This document shows, piece by piece, positions 21,960 to 35,000 of a stretch of 64,000 nt of DNA. The notes under the pieces are model-generated. The model worked only from the letters and a program-made list of their open reading frames with translations. It did not search any database and was not told the origin of the DNA. The position numbers and the translations under genes were made by a program. The first letter of the stretch is position 1; every line of letters begins with the position of its first letter. Where the stretch lies: positions 28,252,207-28,316,206 of the forward strand of contig NC_054704.1 in the NCBI RefSeq assembly GCF_016097555.1. Direction: 5' to 3'. This DNA is from Gigantopelta aegis (lineage: Eukaryota; Mollusca; Gastropoda; Neomphalida; Peltospiridae).

Positions 21960-22146
21960 CTCGTTTTTAGACTTCCCATAAAATAGATCCAAGATTTAAA
22001 AATGAAATTTGCCATCGTGGTTCAATTAAAATATTTTGGATGATACAATAGCGAGATTTCGTTTCCACAAATAAATGTAATTTCCATTTATAATCCATAT
22101 TTAGAGAAATAGGGCCCTGTAAATCCGTGATTGAATGCCTTTAGTT
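21960..22146. mobile_element. MITE family M3, 3' fragment
   Basis: GATACAATAGCGAGATTTCG, AATGTAATTTCCATTTATAA and TAGAGAAATAGGGCCC match the right half of the complete copy at 25099-25435, and it ends TGAATGCCTTTAG. The left TIR is not recognised. Confidence 0.55.
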
Positions 22147-22385
22147 TAATAATAGATTATAACGTACTTTTAACTCTACCATGATATACCAAGTTTTCTC
22201 AGAAAATGTTGACATTGTCGGCAATAGATTTTTGATTTGGTCCAACAGAACCCGAAATCTGGTAAATAAATACCGAGCCTGATATTGGTCAAATACTTTG
22301 CACTCAATCAAGTATCATTTTAAAAGTAATTATTATTAAATGTGTATTCGTGTTCTTTTGTTCCGGGTAAATATAGCAGTGAACA

Positions 22386-22991
22386 ATGGACGAAGAGAAC
22401 AGATACAACGAAGCTCTACAAAATGGAATTTGTATGTATTCGAATTGCCCTACATATGACGGTGGCGATTTGAGAACTCATATGAAAAAATATCATCAAA
22501 AGTATCATTGTCCTGCATGCGACCGATCATGTTTTCTGAAAAATGGCCTTAAACAACACATTATTGACACCGGACACTTCGTCAAAGCTGAATTCATTAC
22601 CAAAAATGATCTGAACGAGCACTTAAAAGAAGAGAGACATTATCGCCCAAAACAACAATACAACAACACACGACTTAACCGATCTTCTAATGTATCACAG
22701 TTGACTCAACCAATTCGAGAGCAACCTCGTCCGAGAACCTTATTCACATCGAGTTCCAGATCCTCTTCTGTTTCAAGTCAGCTTATTCCCAAAGACCATT
22801 CTGCAGTTACTCTTACAGGCAACCTTCCTAAAATCCTCAAAGGTATGGAACATTACGCGTCACTGAAAGATTTCATCGAGAAAGTAATTAGACCGAGCGA
22901 CGAGTACAACACACGGTGTGAGGATCTGGTAAACAGGTTGAAGAAGTTTCTAGAAAACAACACTGGGCTCCACGTAAAACGAGTGTTTGTT
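22386..22991 (+). CDS. OAS: OAS gene B exon 1: zinc fingers, linker and N-terminal core
   Basis: It encodes residues 1-202. The donor is GTACGT (22992), a weaker variant of the GTAAGT used in A and C. The ATG lies just after ATATAGCAGTGAACA; an acceptor AG about 12 bases upstream may join it to a leader exon. Compared with gene C, about five residues including the CxxC of finger 3 are deleted near residue 66. Confidence 0.9.
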
Positions 22992-25900
22992 GTACGTATT
23001 TAATATCATACCATAAAATACCATACTATTAGTATAGCATATGATACCATACACCAATTCCAAATCATATATACAATGGAATCTCGTTAATCCGGGCAGT
23101 ATGGTCAAGAAGATGGTCTTAATGTCATAAGCACTGAAGGCTCGAGGTACCATTTGGCAAGAGAAGGAATTTACTGTTTTATACAATCTAATTAAAATGA
23201 GCCCCACTATTATATGTGGATCTAACAGCAGCCCGTTGGAATTCATGTTCAGTTGACCTTTCATTCGACCAATCAAAACTTAACTTGCAAAATCATGCCA
23301 GTTATTTGAAAAGAATTTGAAAAAATTCAGGATTCTGTCGAGGGTATACGAAATGATTCGGGTGAATTACGAAGTATGCCGGAAACTAATTTCAATATAA
23401 AATTTTATATAAAATTCGTTTCAAGACGAAAAATAAAACCGTGATGGTATAGCCATAGAATCTGCTTATACCAGTATACAATCCAGAGTTTATTACTGCA
23501 CTCTTCCCCCTGTTTTTTTAATGTTGAAACAGACCAATAAGTTCGCCTATTGCATATAGTCTCGCCCGATATTTTTAGAATTTGTATGCTCCCAAATAAC
23601 GCTATAAAAGGCGAAGTGTAGTTGGTCGATATTTAAATTGTTATTTATAGATGAAATGTCACCTGGACATGTGAGTCCACGCAATGTTGTTAGATCTACT
23701 GGCATATACCAGTAGAGCTAATTTTAATCAGATTGTGATTTACACACACAGGGTACACAAAGTGACTGACAAAAAAAGAAGAAATATGGTGTATTTAATA
23801 AAGCACTCGGCACATTTTAATTACTAACGGGGATCGACCCTAGACCGATCGCGCATCAGACGAGCGTTTTACCATCCAAGAATAATATTTCTGTCTGTCT
23901 GTGTCAGGGCGGCTGACACAGACAGACCTGGAAATATTGGTCTTGGTTGTTGCTTTTTTGAGGTGGTTGTTTTTGAGGTGTTGGGGTTTTTTTTTTTTAT
24001 TATTTAGCAGAACTATACACATTGCGCAGGAGTTAAAATGACTACGCTCAGGGTCTTTTTTCTGCAATGCTCGCCTATCATAATTTGTTTTGCAGGGAGG
24101 CTCGGTAGGGAAAAAGACAAATCTATTAAACTATTCTGACGTCGATCTGATTGTCTTCATTGATGACTATCCCACCATGGTCGAGTTCCAAAGAAATCTT
24201 GACAACGTTTTGGAAAGTCTAGAGCGACATGTCCTGCACGACTTTAACTGGGCGAGAGAAGTTGAACACATCCGCACCACAAATCACGCCGTTCAGTTCA
24301 AGACAAAGCTGAAGGGATACACTGGTAACGCCATGATGAAAGTGGACCTCCTGCCAGCGTTAGATCGACTTGGTCAAGTCGGGTCCTTCGATTCATGGAA
24401 TAAGAAAATTAGTTCGGCTCAAGGTAGAATTTTACTGAATACCATATACTGCTTATTTCGATGTTTCTCAAGAAACTCATGGGCTCATAAACACTGGCAT
24501 AGCCATCCACACTATGTGTGTATTGATGTATGAATATCTATATATTGTATGTATGTCGTATTTTGACTATTACATACATATGTATTAACGCACTGGCGCA
24601 GGGGGTAATTAAAATCCTTTCTGTATGTATGTATGTATTCATGTATGAATATCTATATATTGTATGTATGTCGAGGTTGACTGTTACATACATAGATATT
24701 AACGCACTGGCGCAGGGGATAATTAAATCCTTTCTGGCCTCACAAATTGTCTCGTGCCGTTGTTGGGACTCGAACCTATGGCACCGAATAGCCCGCAACT
24801 TTGCAGACTTTCCATGATACCATTTGTATGTATGTATGTATGTACGTATGTATGTATGTATATATGTATGAGTTTGGAAAATGTAATACAGTTTTTATTT
24901 TTTATTGTTTGATGGGTGTGGGGTGTGGGGGGGGGGGGGGGGCATGACCCCCGTGGCTCCCCACTCCTGGCTACGCCACTGCTCATAAACGAAATGATTT
25001 TTGTTTTATATTTAACGAAACTATAACATATTTTAAATAATATTTTTGCATGCTTATTTGACAGTATAGGCGTCGGAAACGAATACTAGTGGTGTTAAAG
25101 GCATATTGTCACAGACCACTGACCTATTACATGGCCTAACAAAGTCTTACTTAAAAATCTATATATTTGATTTGTCCCCAAATATACTTTATTCAACCAT
25201 CTACGTAACCACCATACACCACTTATTAATGATATTTTGTTTAAATAATTGAATTATGGCAAATGGTCCATAATTCAAAAACTAACATTACTGAGAGGGT
25301 TGACATGGATTTCACTCTATCATAGTGCAGTTAAAGTGATGCAATAGCTAGATTTGGTCTGTAAAAATTAATGTAATTTCGATTTATTATTCATTTTTAG
25401 AGAAATAAGGTCCTTAAATCTGTGACAGTATGCCTTTAAGCAAGGAACGCATGTCCTCCAAACCTGAAGATCATGTACCAACCCACCCACCCCCACCCCC
25501 GCCCCCCCCCCCCCCCCCCCCTCCCACAGAGGAAAGACGAATTAATACAGTTGACCCTTTCTTGTTGCTGGTTTCTTCCAACGCCTTTGAACAGAGAGGG
25601 AAAAAAAGCCGCTTCCGTCACATATTTTTATTAATATTTCAGTCTTAGATTTAATCTACAAGGAAATGAAGACTCAGACAGACAGCGAAAGACAATACTA
25701 TTCTGTATGCTTTACTGAGAAGCAAACAGAATTCGTGAAGTCCTTGCTGGATGAAGTTAGAGATTTGATTCGATGTCTCAAGTACTGGAAAGAGGTCTGT
25801 TACGATTTCTTAGTCATATGTGTAACAGTATTTGTATTTGATAGAAGCGGTCTTTATGCATGTTTAATTATTGATGTTACAAGCGACCTTTGTTTGGTCT

Positions 25901-28628
25901 TGGCGAACCGCAATGTTGAATAAATGCAAATCAGTCGAATTCAAACTATCGAATATTGTTTGTGTTGGTGACACAAAGCAACATGAAACAGTATGATCGA
26001 GTACAGTCAACCCTGTGATAAACGGACTATACTCAGTCTGCTGCCATTGTACATAACATGTTGACGACATATTTTCTTGTTTAGAATATCAGTGTCTGTA
26101 TAAAGGTGTTTGTTGTCATCGAATTTGACCTTCCAATAATTTCGTAAAAAAAACAACCCCAAAAACCACAGACAGGTAGGTGCAAATTACAGGTCAGTTT
26201 TTATTTATATTTTAATTTGGGAAATAGGTGGGGGGGGGGGGGGGGGGGTTGAAGAAAATTTGGTACTTTGTTTTGGTATATATCGTATTTCTGTAGGCCT
26301 AAAGTAATCTGGACATTCCATAATATTTGTTTTTGAACTGCTACGGTTCATTGATATTACACACACACACACGCACGCACGCACACACGCACCATCATAA
26401 CATAACCCAACTCTCCTTAGTTCATCAAGATAAACATCGAGTGCAAGCGCAAGCACTTACGCTCGAGGTTAAACTTGGTGTACTACATCCTCATAAAATA
26501 CAAAATACAATCGGTGCTCACATTGATGTTGTTTTTCAGACTGAAAAGGTACCTGTAAGATCATATTTTCTGGAGTTGTTGGTTAAATACAAGTGGCAAG
26601 AAGAGTGGCAAAACCCGGAAAAATTACATGGTCGTAACAACTTTATAGACGTCATTTATGCACTGATGACCATTAATGAAATGGAGATAGTATGGCCCGA
26701 CAGATATACCGTTACAGAGTATGCTCCCTTTCCGTAAGTACATGGTAGTAAAACTAATTAATTATTCGTATTAAGAGGTTATTAAAACGATAAACACGGC
26801 GAAGGCAAGTGTGTGTGTGTGTGTGTGGGTGGGGGGTGGGGGTGGAGGGAGGCTGACTGAGATCGAGGGCGCAAAGCAAAGTTTTTAGGGGGTTTGGGGT
26901 ATGCTCCCTACGTAACATTTTAAAAGCTAGATGTCATGAAACGCGATTTTCTGCTTTCTACAAGTAAAATTCATCTCTGCCTTAAGATTTACTACCAATA
27001 ATTTGTTATTTATTTAGAATTATTAGGAGGCTAGAACCTCCGCAGCACCCACACACACACACACACACCCGCTCCGTCGTGCCTAAACGATAATGATTTT
27101 CAAACTATATAATATTTTTAAGCAATACCTTATCAAACAAATGAGAAAGGAAGGGAATGCGATATCTCATTCTCGGGATATTTAATTTAGTTTAATTTAT
27201 GGTTTCTAATTGTGTAGTAAAAATACTTGCCAAACCTAAAATAATGAAGGGGAGGGGAAGAACAACAACCAAAAGGCAGTGATGGCGCACTAATTCTCAA
27301 CACAATTAATTTACGACCAGTAGACGTTTTGGTCACAGATGCGTTCTAAAAGAAATTTGAGTAAATTTTGACCACTGATGCACGTTTTGAATGCTTTGTA
27401 AAACAAAATACAAATGTATTTTGTAGCATATTATACATGACTGTATATCATTATGGGATACTTTTGAAAATATCTACTGGCTCTTATCTAATTTTGTTGA
27501 GTATATAAGGTCTTCTTTAGCTACACAAAATACTGTACTTTTAAACGAAAAAGGTAACTTTTTGTATTTTTTCACATATGGGACTTGTAACATGACAAAG
27601 GCTTGGATCTAGCTCGGTTGCTAGGGCGCTCGTTTGAGGTGGGTGTTCCCGTTCGTACCAGTGCCCCACGATTGACATATCAAAGGTTGTGGTATGTGGT
27701 GTACTGTTTGTGACAAAGTGCATATAAATGATTCTTTGCTGCTAATAGAAAAATGTAGCGGATTATTCAAAGAATATTTGTCCAAAATGACCAAATGTTT
27801 GACATCCAATAGCCGATGATTAATAAATCTAGTGGCGCTCTGGTGGTGTCGTTAAACACAAAACACTGTCACTTTTAACTTTTGTAACTTTAAATATTGG
27901 TATATAAATATGTAAACCAGTTAGGATTTGATTGTGGGTGAATAACCTGGAGTGTCTGAAATCATGCTTAAACACATCTACTCAGTTGCTATTATATTTG
28001 TATTGATTTCGTGTCTGCTTTAGAAAATTTCTCTTAAAACTCTGGTTAAGCCTACTAACGTTTCAATTCATTTCAACTTATGTTCGTGCTTATAATCCAA
28101 TTAAGGTTCAAGCACGCTGTCCTGGACACATACACACACCCACACACACACACACCTCAACTGTCTGTCCAGGACAGTGGGTTAGTTTGTTAGTGGTTAG
28201 TGAGAGAGAAGAGGGTGTAGTGGTCTTACACCTACCCATTGAATCGTTAAAACTCGCTCTGGGTGGGAGCCGGTACCGGGCTGCGAACCCTGTATCTACC
28301 AGCCTTATGTCCGATGGCTTAACCACGACACCACCGAGGCCGGTCTGACGTTTCTAACAATTGTTTCCTGGGCCCATTTGTTCAAACATTAGTTAGCTTA
28401 ACCAGTGGTTAAAAGAACATTTTGAAAAATAAATCATGATTTGGAACGATTTAAGGTAACCACATACAAAGAAATCCAAAATGTAATATGTATTTATTAA
28501 CAAATACTTACAAGAAACGTATTACACTAATGCTAGTCTTATACTGTCAACTGTCACGACGAAGTTGCCCAATTCGACGGTTGCGTTGTGTACATAAGAT
28601 GAGACTTTAATAAAATATCTGTCTGTAA

Positions 28629-28662
<34 letters not shown>

Positions 28663-28976
28663 CTCCCGACTTACGACGGGTGAGCTCAGATTAACAACGA
28701 ATGGGTTATACGACGAGAATGAGCGCCCGGACTAGCAACTGGACTAGCAAGTTGGCCAACTTTGTTGTGGCAGTTGGTAATGTGAGACTAGCATTAGCGT
28801 AACCGTGTTTTGAAACAACTGGCCTAATATTTATAAATTAATAACAAATCTGTTGCTGCCAAATATACTTCTTCTTCCTATTAATAATTGTATCACAAAT
28901 GTGGAACATTTTAGAACATTTGATCTGGCAGATATCAAAGCACAAATTGAACACAGAGAGAGAGAGCGAGAGCGAG

Positions 28977-29013
<37 letters not shown>

Positions 29014-32000
29014 ACTTCTGTTATTTTGTCTTTGTATTTTTAAAATATAGAAGAGATCTTAATATATAGTTAATAAAAGTTAGAAGTTAGAAGTCGGGGT
29101 CTAGGGACTGCAGATGCATGATTATGTCCAGAGCAAAGTCCTGGTCAAGGGGTCAAGGGGTCAAGGGGTGGGGGTGGGCTGGCGTGGGCGAAGCACTAGA
29201 AGCCCTCTTCGGTAAAAACAGGTGGGGTTTTTGTGTGTGTTTAAGCCCAAAATTATCATCTCTGGAAAACTTTTTCACAACATTAAAGGAAAAGAGAATT
29301 TACTTACTTTAACAGATAATCCTCTTACTTAGTGAAAATGATTCTGAATACCAGATTATTTGGGAGTACTTTCATCTTTTGTGAACACCTGATATCATTA
29401 CTGTCTTGACGCGGGGCGGGCCGTAGCCTTGTGGTAAAGTACTCAATCCCCATCGGTGGGTCGATTGAGCTATTCCTTGCTCCAGGAGTGCACCACGACT
29501 GGTATATCAAAGGCCGTGGTATGTGTTATCTTGTCTGTGGGATAGTGCATATAAAATATTCCTTGCTACTAATGAAACAAAATGTAACGGGTTTCCTCTC
29601 TAAGACTGTGTCAAAATTATCAAATGTTTGATATCCAATAGCCGATGATGTATAAATCAATGTGCTCTGACAAAACAAACTGTTTTGACAGTGGTTCATG
29701 AATGCCATCACCGCTGCCTTTCTCACTCTCTCAATACATGCATATCCATTGAGCTCTGCCTGGTGCAAGTTTAGATTTGTCCAACCAGTCTTGGGGTGGC
29801 AGTCATACAGACGACGTACGGGTGTAGTGACCTGGCGGTGGTATGTCCAGCCAACTTGGGATGGCAGTCACTCTGGCGACGTACGGGTGTAGTGACCTGG
29901 GGAGTGGCATGCCCAACCAGTCTTCGGGTATCAGTCATACTGGCGACGTACGGCTGTAGTGACCTGGGAGGTGGCATGTCCAACCAGTCTTTGGGTGTCA
30001 GTCATACTGCCGACGTACGGGTGTAATGACCTGGGGGGGGGGGGGGGGGGCATGTCCAGCCAGTCTGGGGTGGCAGTCATACAGGTGACGTACGGGTGGA
30101 ATGACCTGGGGAGTGGCATGTCCAACCAATCTTGGGGTGGCAGTCATACAGGCGACGTACGGGTGGAGTGACCTGGGGAGTGGCATGTCCACCTAGTCTT
30201 CGGGTGGCAGTCATACAGGCGACGTACGGGTGGAGTGACCTGGGGGTGGCATGTCCAGCCAACTTGGGATGGCAGTCACTCTGGCGAAGTACGGGTGTAG
30301 TGACCTGGGAAGTGGCATGTCCACCTAGTCTTCGGGTGGCAGTCATACAGGCGACGTACGGTTGGAGTGACCTGGGGAGTGGCATGTCCACCTAGGCTTC
30401 GGGTGGCAGTCATACAGGCGACGTACGGGTGGAGTGACCTGGGGGTGGCATGTCCAGCCAACTTGGGATGGCAGTCACTCTGGCGAAGTACGGGTGTAGT
30501 GACCTGGGGAGTGGCATGTCCAACCAGTCTTCGGGCATCAGTCATACTGGCGACGTACGATTGTAGTGACCTGGGGGGTGGCATGTCCAACCAGTCTTTG
30601 GGTGTCAGTCATACTGCCGACGTACGGGTGTAGTGACCTGGGGGGGGGGGGGGGGCATGTCCAGCCAGTCTGGGGTGGCAGTCATACAGGCAACATAAGG
30701 GTGGAGTGACCGGGGGGGGGGGGGCATATCCAACCAGTCTTCGGGTGGCAGTCATACAGGCGATGTACGGGTGGAGTGACTTGGGGAGGGGCATGTCCAG
30801 CCAGTCTGGGGTGGCAGTCATACAGGTGACGTACGGGTGTAGTGACCTGGGGGGGGGGGGGGCATGTCCAGCCAGTCTGGGGTGGCAGTCATACAGGTGA
30901 CGTACAGGTGGAGTGACCTGGGGAGTGGCATGTCCAACCAGTCTTCGGGTATCAGTCATACTGGCGACGTACGGGTGTAGTGACCTGGGGAGTGGCATGT
31001 CCAACCAGTCTTGGGGTGTCAGTCATACTGGCGACGTACGGGTGTAGTGACCTGGGGAGTGGCATGTCCAACCAGTCTTCGGGTATCAGTCATACTGCCG
31101 ACGTACGGGTGTAATGACCTGGGGGGGGGGGGCTTGTCCAGCCAGTCTTTGGGTGTCAGTCATACTGCCGACGTACGGGTGTAGTGACCTGGGGGGGGGG
31201 GGGGGGGGGCTTGTCCAGCCAGTCTTGGGGTGGCAGTCATACAGGTGACGTACGGGTGTAGTGACCTGGGGAGTGGCATGTCCAACTAATCTTGGGGTGG
31301 CAGTCATACAGGTGACGTACGGGTGTAGTGACCTGGGGAGTGGCATGTCCAACTAATCTTGGGGTGGCAGTCATACAGGCGACGTACGGGTGGAGTGACC
31401 TGGGGAGTGGCATGTCCAACTAATCTTGGGGAGGCAGTCATACAGGCGACGTACGGGTGGAGTGACCTGGGGAGTGGCATGTCCAACCAATCTTGGGGTG
31501 GCAGTCATACAGGCGACGTACGGGTGGAGTGACCTGGGGAGTGGCATGTCCAACCAGTCTTGGGGTAGCAGTCATACAGGCGACGTACGGGTGGAGTGAC
31601 CTGGGGGGTGGCATGTCCAGCCAACTTGGGATGGCAGTCACTCTGGCGACGTACGTGTGTAGTGACCTGGGGAGGGGCATGTCCAACCAGTCTTCGGGTA
31701 TCAGTCATACTGGCGACGTACGGGTGTAGTGACCTGGGGATTGGCATGTCCAGCCAGTCTTGGGGTGGCAGTCATACAGGCGACATACGGGTGGAGTCAC
31801 CTGGGGAGTGGCATGTCCAACCAGTCTTGGGGTGTCAGTCATACTGGCGACGTACGGGTGTAGTGACCTGGGGAGTGGCATGTTCACCCAGTCTTCGGGT
31901 GGCAGTCATACAGGCGACGTACGGGTGGAGTGACCTGGGGGTGGCATGTCCAGCCAACTTGGGATGGCAGTCACTCTGGCGAAGTACGGGTGTAGTGACC

Positions 32001-35000
32001 TGGGGAGTGGCATGTCCAACCAGTCTTTGGGTGTCAGTCATACTGCCGACGTACGGGTGTAGTGACCTGGGGGGGGGGGGGGGGGGCATATCCAGCCAGT
32101 CTGGGGTGGCAGTCATACAGGCGACGTACGGGTGTAGTGACCTGGGGAGTGGCATGTCCAACCAGTCTTTGGGTGTCAGTCATACTGCCGACGTACGGGT
32201 GTAGTGACCTGGGGGGGGGGGGGGGGGCATGTCCAGCCAGTCTGGGGTGGCAGTCATACAGGCAACATAAGGGTGGAGTGACCGGGGGGGGGGGGGTGGC
32301 ATATCCAACCAGTCTTCGGGTGGCAGTCATACAGGCGATGTACGGGTGGAGTGACTTGGGGAGGGGCATATCCAGCCAGTCTGGGGTGGCAGTCATACAG
32401 GTGACGTACGGGTGTAGTGACCTGGGGAGTGGCATGTCCAACCAGTCTTGGGGTGTCAGTCATACTGGCGACGTACGGGTGTAGTGACCTGGGGAGTGGC
32501 ATGTCCAACCAGTCTTGGGGTGTCAGTCATACTGGCGACGTACGGGTGTAGTGACCTGGGGGTTGGCATGTCCAACCAGTCTTTGGGTGTCAGTCATACT
32601 GCCGACGTACGGGTGTAGTGACCTGGGGGGGGGGGGGGGGGGGGCATGTCCAACCAGTATTTGGGTGTCAGTCATACTGCCGACGTACGGGTGTAGTGAC
32701 CTGGGGGGTGGCATGTCCAACCAGTCTTTGGGTGTCAGTCATACTGCCGACGTACGGGTGTAGTGACCTGGGGGGGGGGGGGGGCATGTCCAGCCAGTCT
32801 GGGGTGGCAGTCATACAGGCGACATACGGGTGGAGTGACCTGGGAAGTGGCATGTCCAACCAGTCTTTGGGTGTCAGTCATACTGCCGACGTACGGGTGT
32901 AGTGACCTGGGGGGGGGGGGGGGCATGTCCAGCCAGTCTGGGGTGGCAGTCATACAGGCGACATACGGGTGGAGTGACCTGGGGGGTGGCATGTCCAACC
33001 AGTCTTTGGGTGTCAGTCATACTGCCGACGTACGGGTGTAGTGACCTGGGGAGTGGCATGTCCAACCAGTCTTGGGGTGTCAGTCATACTGGCGACGTAC
33101 GGGTGTAGTGACCTGGGGAGTGGCATGTCCACCCAGGCTTCGGGTGGCAGTCATACAGGCGACGTACGGGTGGAGTGACCTGGGGGTGGCATGTCCAGCC
33201 AACTTGGGATGGCAGTCACTCTGGCGAAGTACGGGTGTAGTGACCTGGGGAGTGGCATGTCCAACCAGTCTTTGGGTGTCAGTCATACTGCCGACGTACG
33301 GGTGTAGTGACCTGGGGGGGGGGGGGGGGCATGTCCAGCCAGTCTGGGGTGGCAGTCATACAGGCAACATAAGGGTGGAGTGACCGGGGGGGGGGGGGGG
33401 GGTTGGCATATCCAACCAGTCTTCGGGTGGCAGTCATACAGGCGATGTACGGGTGGAGTGACTTGGGGAGGGGCATATCCAGCCAGTCTTGGGGTGTCAG
33501 TCATACTGGCGACGTACGGGTGTAGTGACCTGGGGAGTGGCATGTCCAACCAGTCTTGGGGTGTCAGTCATACTGGCGACGTACGGGTGTAATGACCTGG
33601 GGGGGGGGGGGGGGATTGCCCAGCCAGTCTTTGGGTGTCAGTCATACTGCCGACGTACGGGTGTAGTGACCTGGGGGGGGGGGGGGGGGGGGCTTGTCCA
33701 GCCAGTCTTGGGGTGGCAGTCATACAGGTGACGTACGGGTGTAGTGACCTGGGGAGTGGCATGTCCAACTAATCTTGGGGTGGCAGTCATACAGGTGACG
33801 TACGGGTGTAGTGACCTGGGGAGTGGCATGTCCAACTAATCTTGGGGTGGCAGTCATACAGGCGACGTACGGGTGGAGTGACCTGGGGAGTGGCATGTCC
33901 AACTAATCTTGGGGAGGCAGTCATACAGGCGACGTACGGGTGGAGTGACCTGGGGAGTGGCATGTCCAACCAATCTTGGGGTGGCAGTCATACAGGCGAC
34001 GTACGGGTGGAGTGACCTGGGGAGTGGCATGTCCAACCAGTCTTGGGGTAGCAGTCATACAGGCGACGTACGGGTGGAGTGACCTGGGGGGTGGCATGTC
34101 CAGCCAACTTGGGATGGCAGTCACTCTGGCGACGTACGTGTGTAGTGACCTGGGGAGGGGCATGTCCAACCAGTCTTCGGGTATCAGTCATACTGGCGAC
34201 GTACGGGTGTAGTGACCTGGGGATTGGCATGTCCAACCAGTCTTTGGGTGGCAGTCATACAGGCGACATACGGGTGGAGTCACCTGGGGAGGGGCATGTC
34301 CAGCCAGTCTTGGGGTGGCAGTCATACAGGTGACGTACGGGTGTAGTGACCTGGGGAGTGGCATGTCCAACCAGTCTTGGGGTGTCAGTCATACTGGCGA
34401 CGTACGGGTGTAGTGACCTGGGGAGTGGCATGTCCACCCAGTCTTCGGGTGGCAGTCATACAGGCGACGTACGGGTGGAGTGACCTGGGGGTGGCATGTC
34501 CAGCCAACTTGGGATGGCAGTCACTCTGGCGAAGTACGGGTGTAGTGACCTGGGGAGTGGCATGTCCAACCAGTCTTTGGGTGTCAGTCATACTGCCGAC
34601 GTACGGGTGTAGTGACCTGGGGGGGGGGGGGCATGTCCAGCCAGTCTTCGGGTGGCAGTCATACAGGCGATGTACGGGTGGAGTGACTTGGGGAGGGGCA
34701 TATCCAGCCAGTCTGGGGTGGCAGTCATACAGGTGACGTACGGGTGTAGTGACCTGGGGAGTGGCATGTCCAACCAGTCTTGGGGTGTCAGTCATACTGG
34801 CGACGTACGGGTGTAGTGACCTGGGGAGTGGCATGTCCAACCAGTCTTGGGGTGTCAGTCATACTGGCGACGTACGGGTGTAGTGACCTGGGGGTTGGCA
34901 TGTCCAACCAGTCTTTGGGTGTCAGTCATACTGCCGACGTACGGGTGTAGTGACCTGGGGGGGGGGGGGGCATGTCCAACCAGTATTTGGGTGTCAGTCA

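Noticed and set aside
22950..23276. 108-aa minus frame across gene B exon 1 end and a TIR element
   Set aside because: Antisense shadow and transposon sequence.
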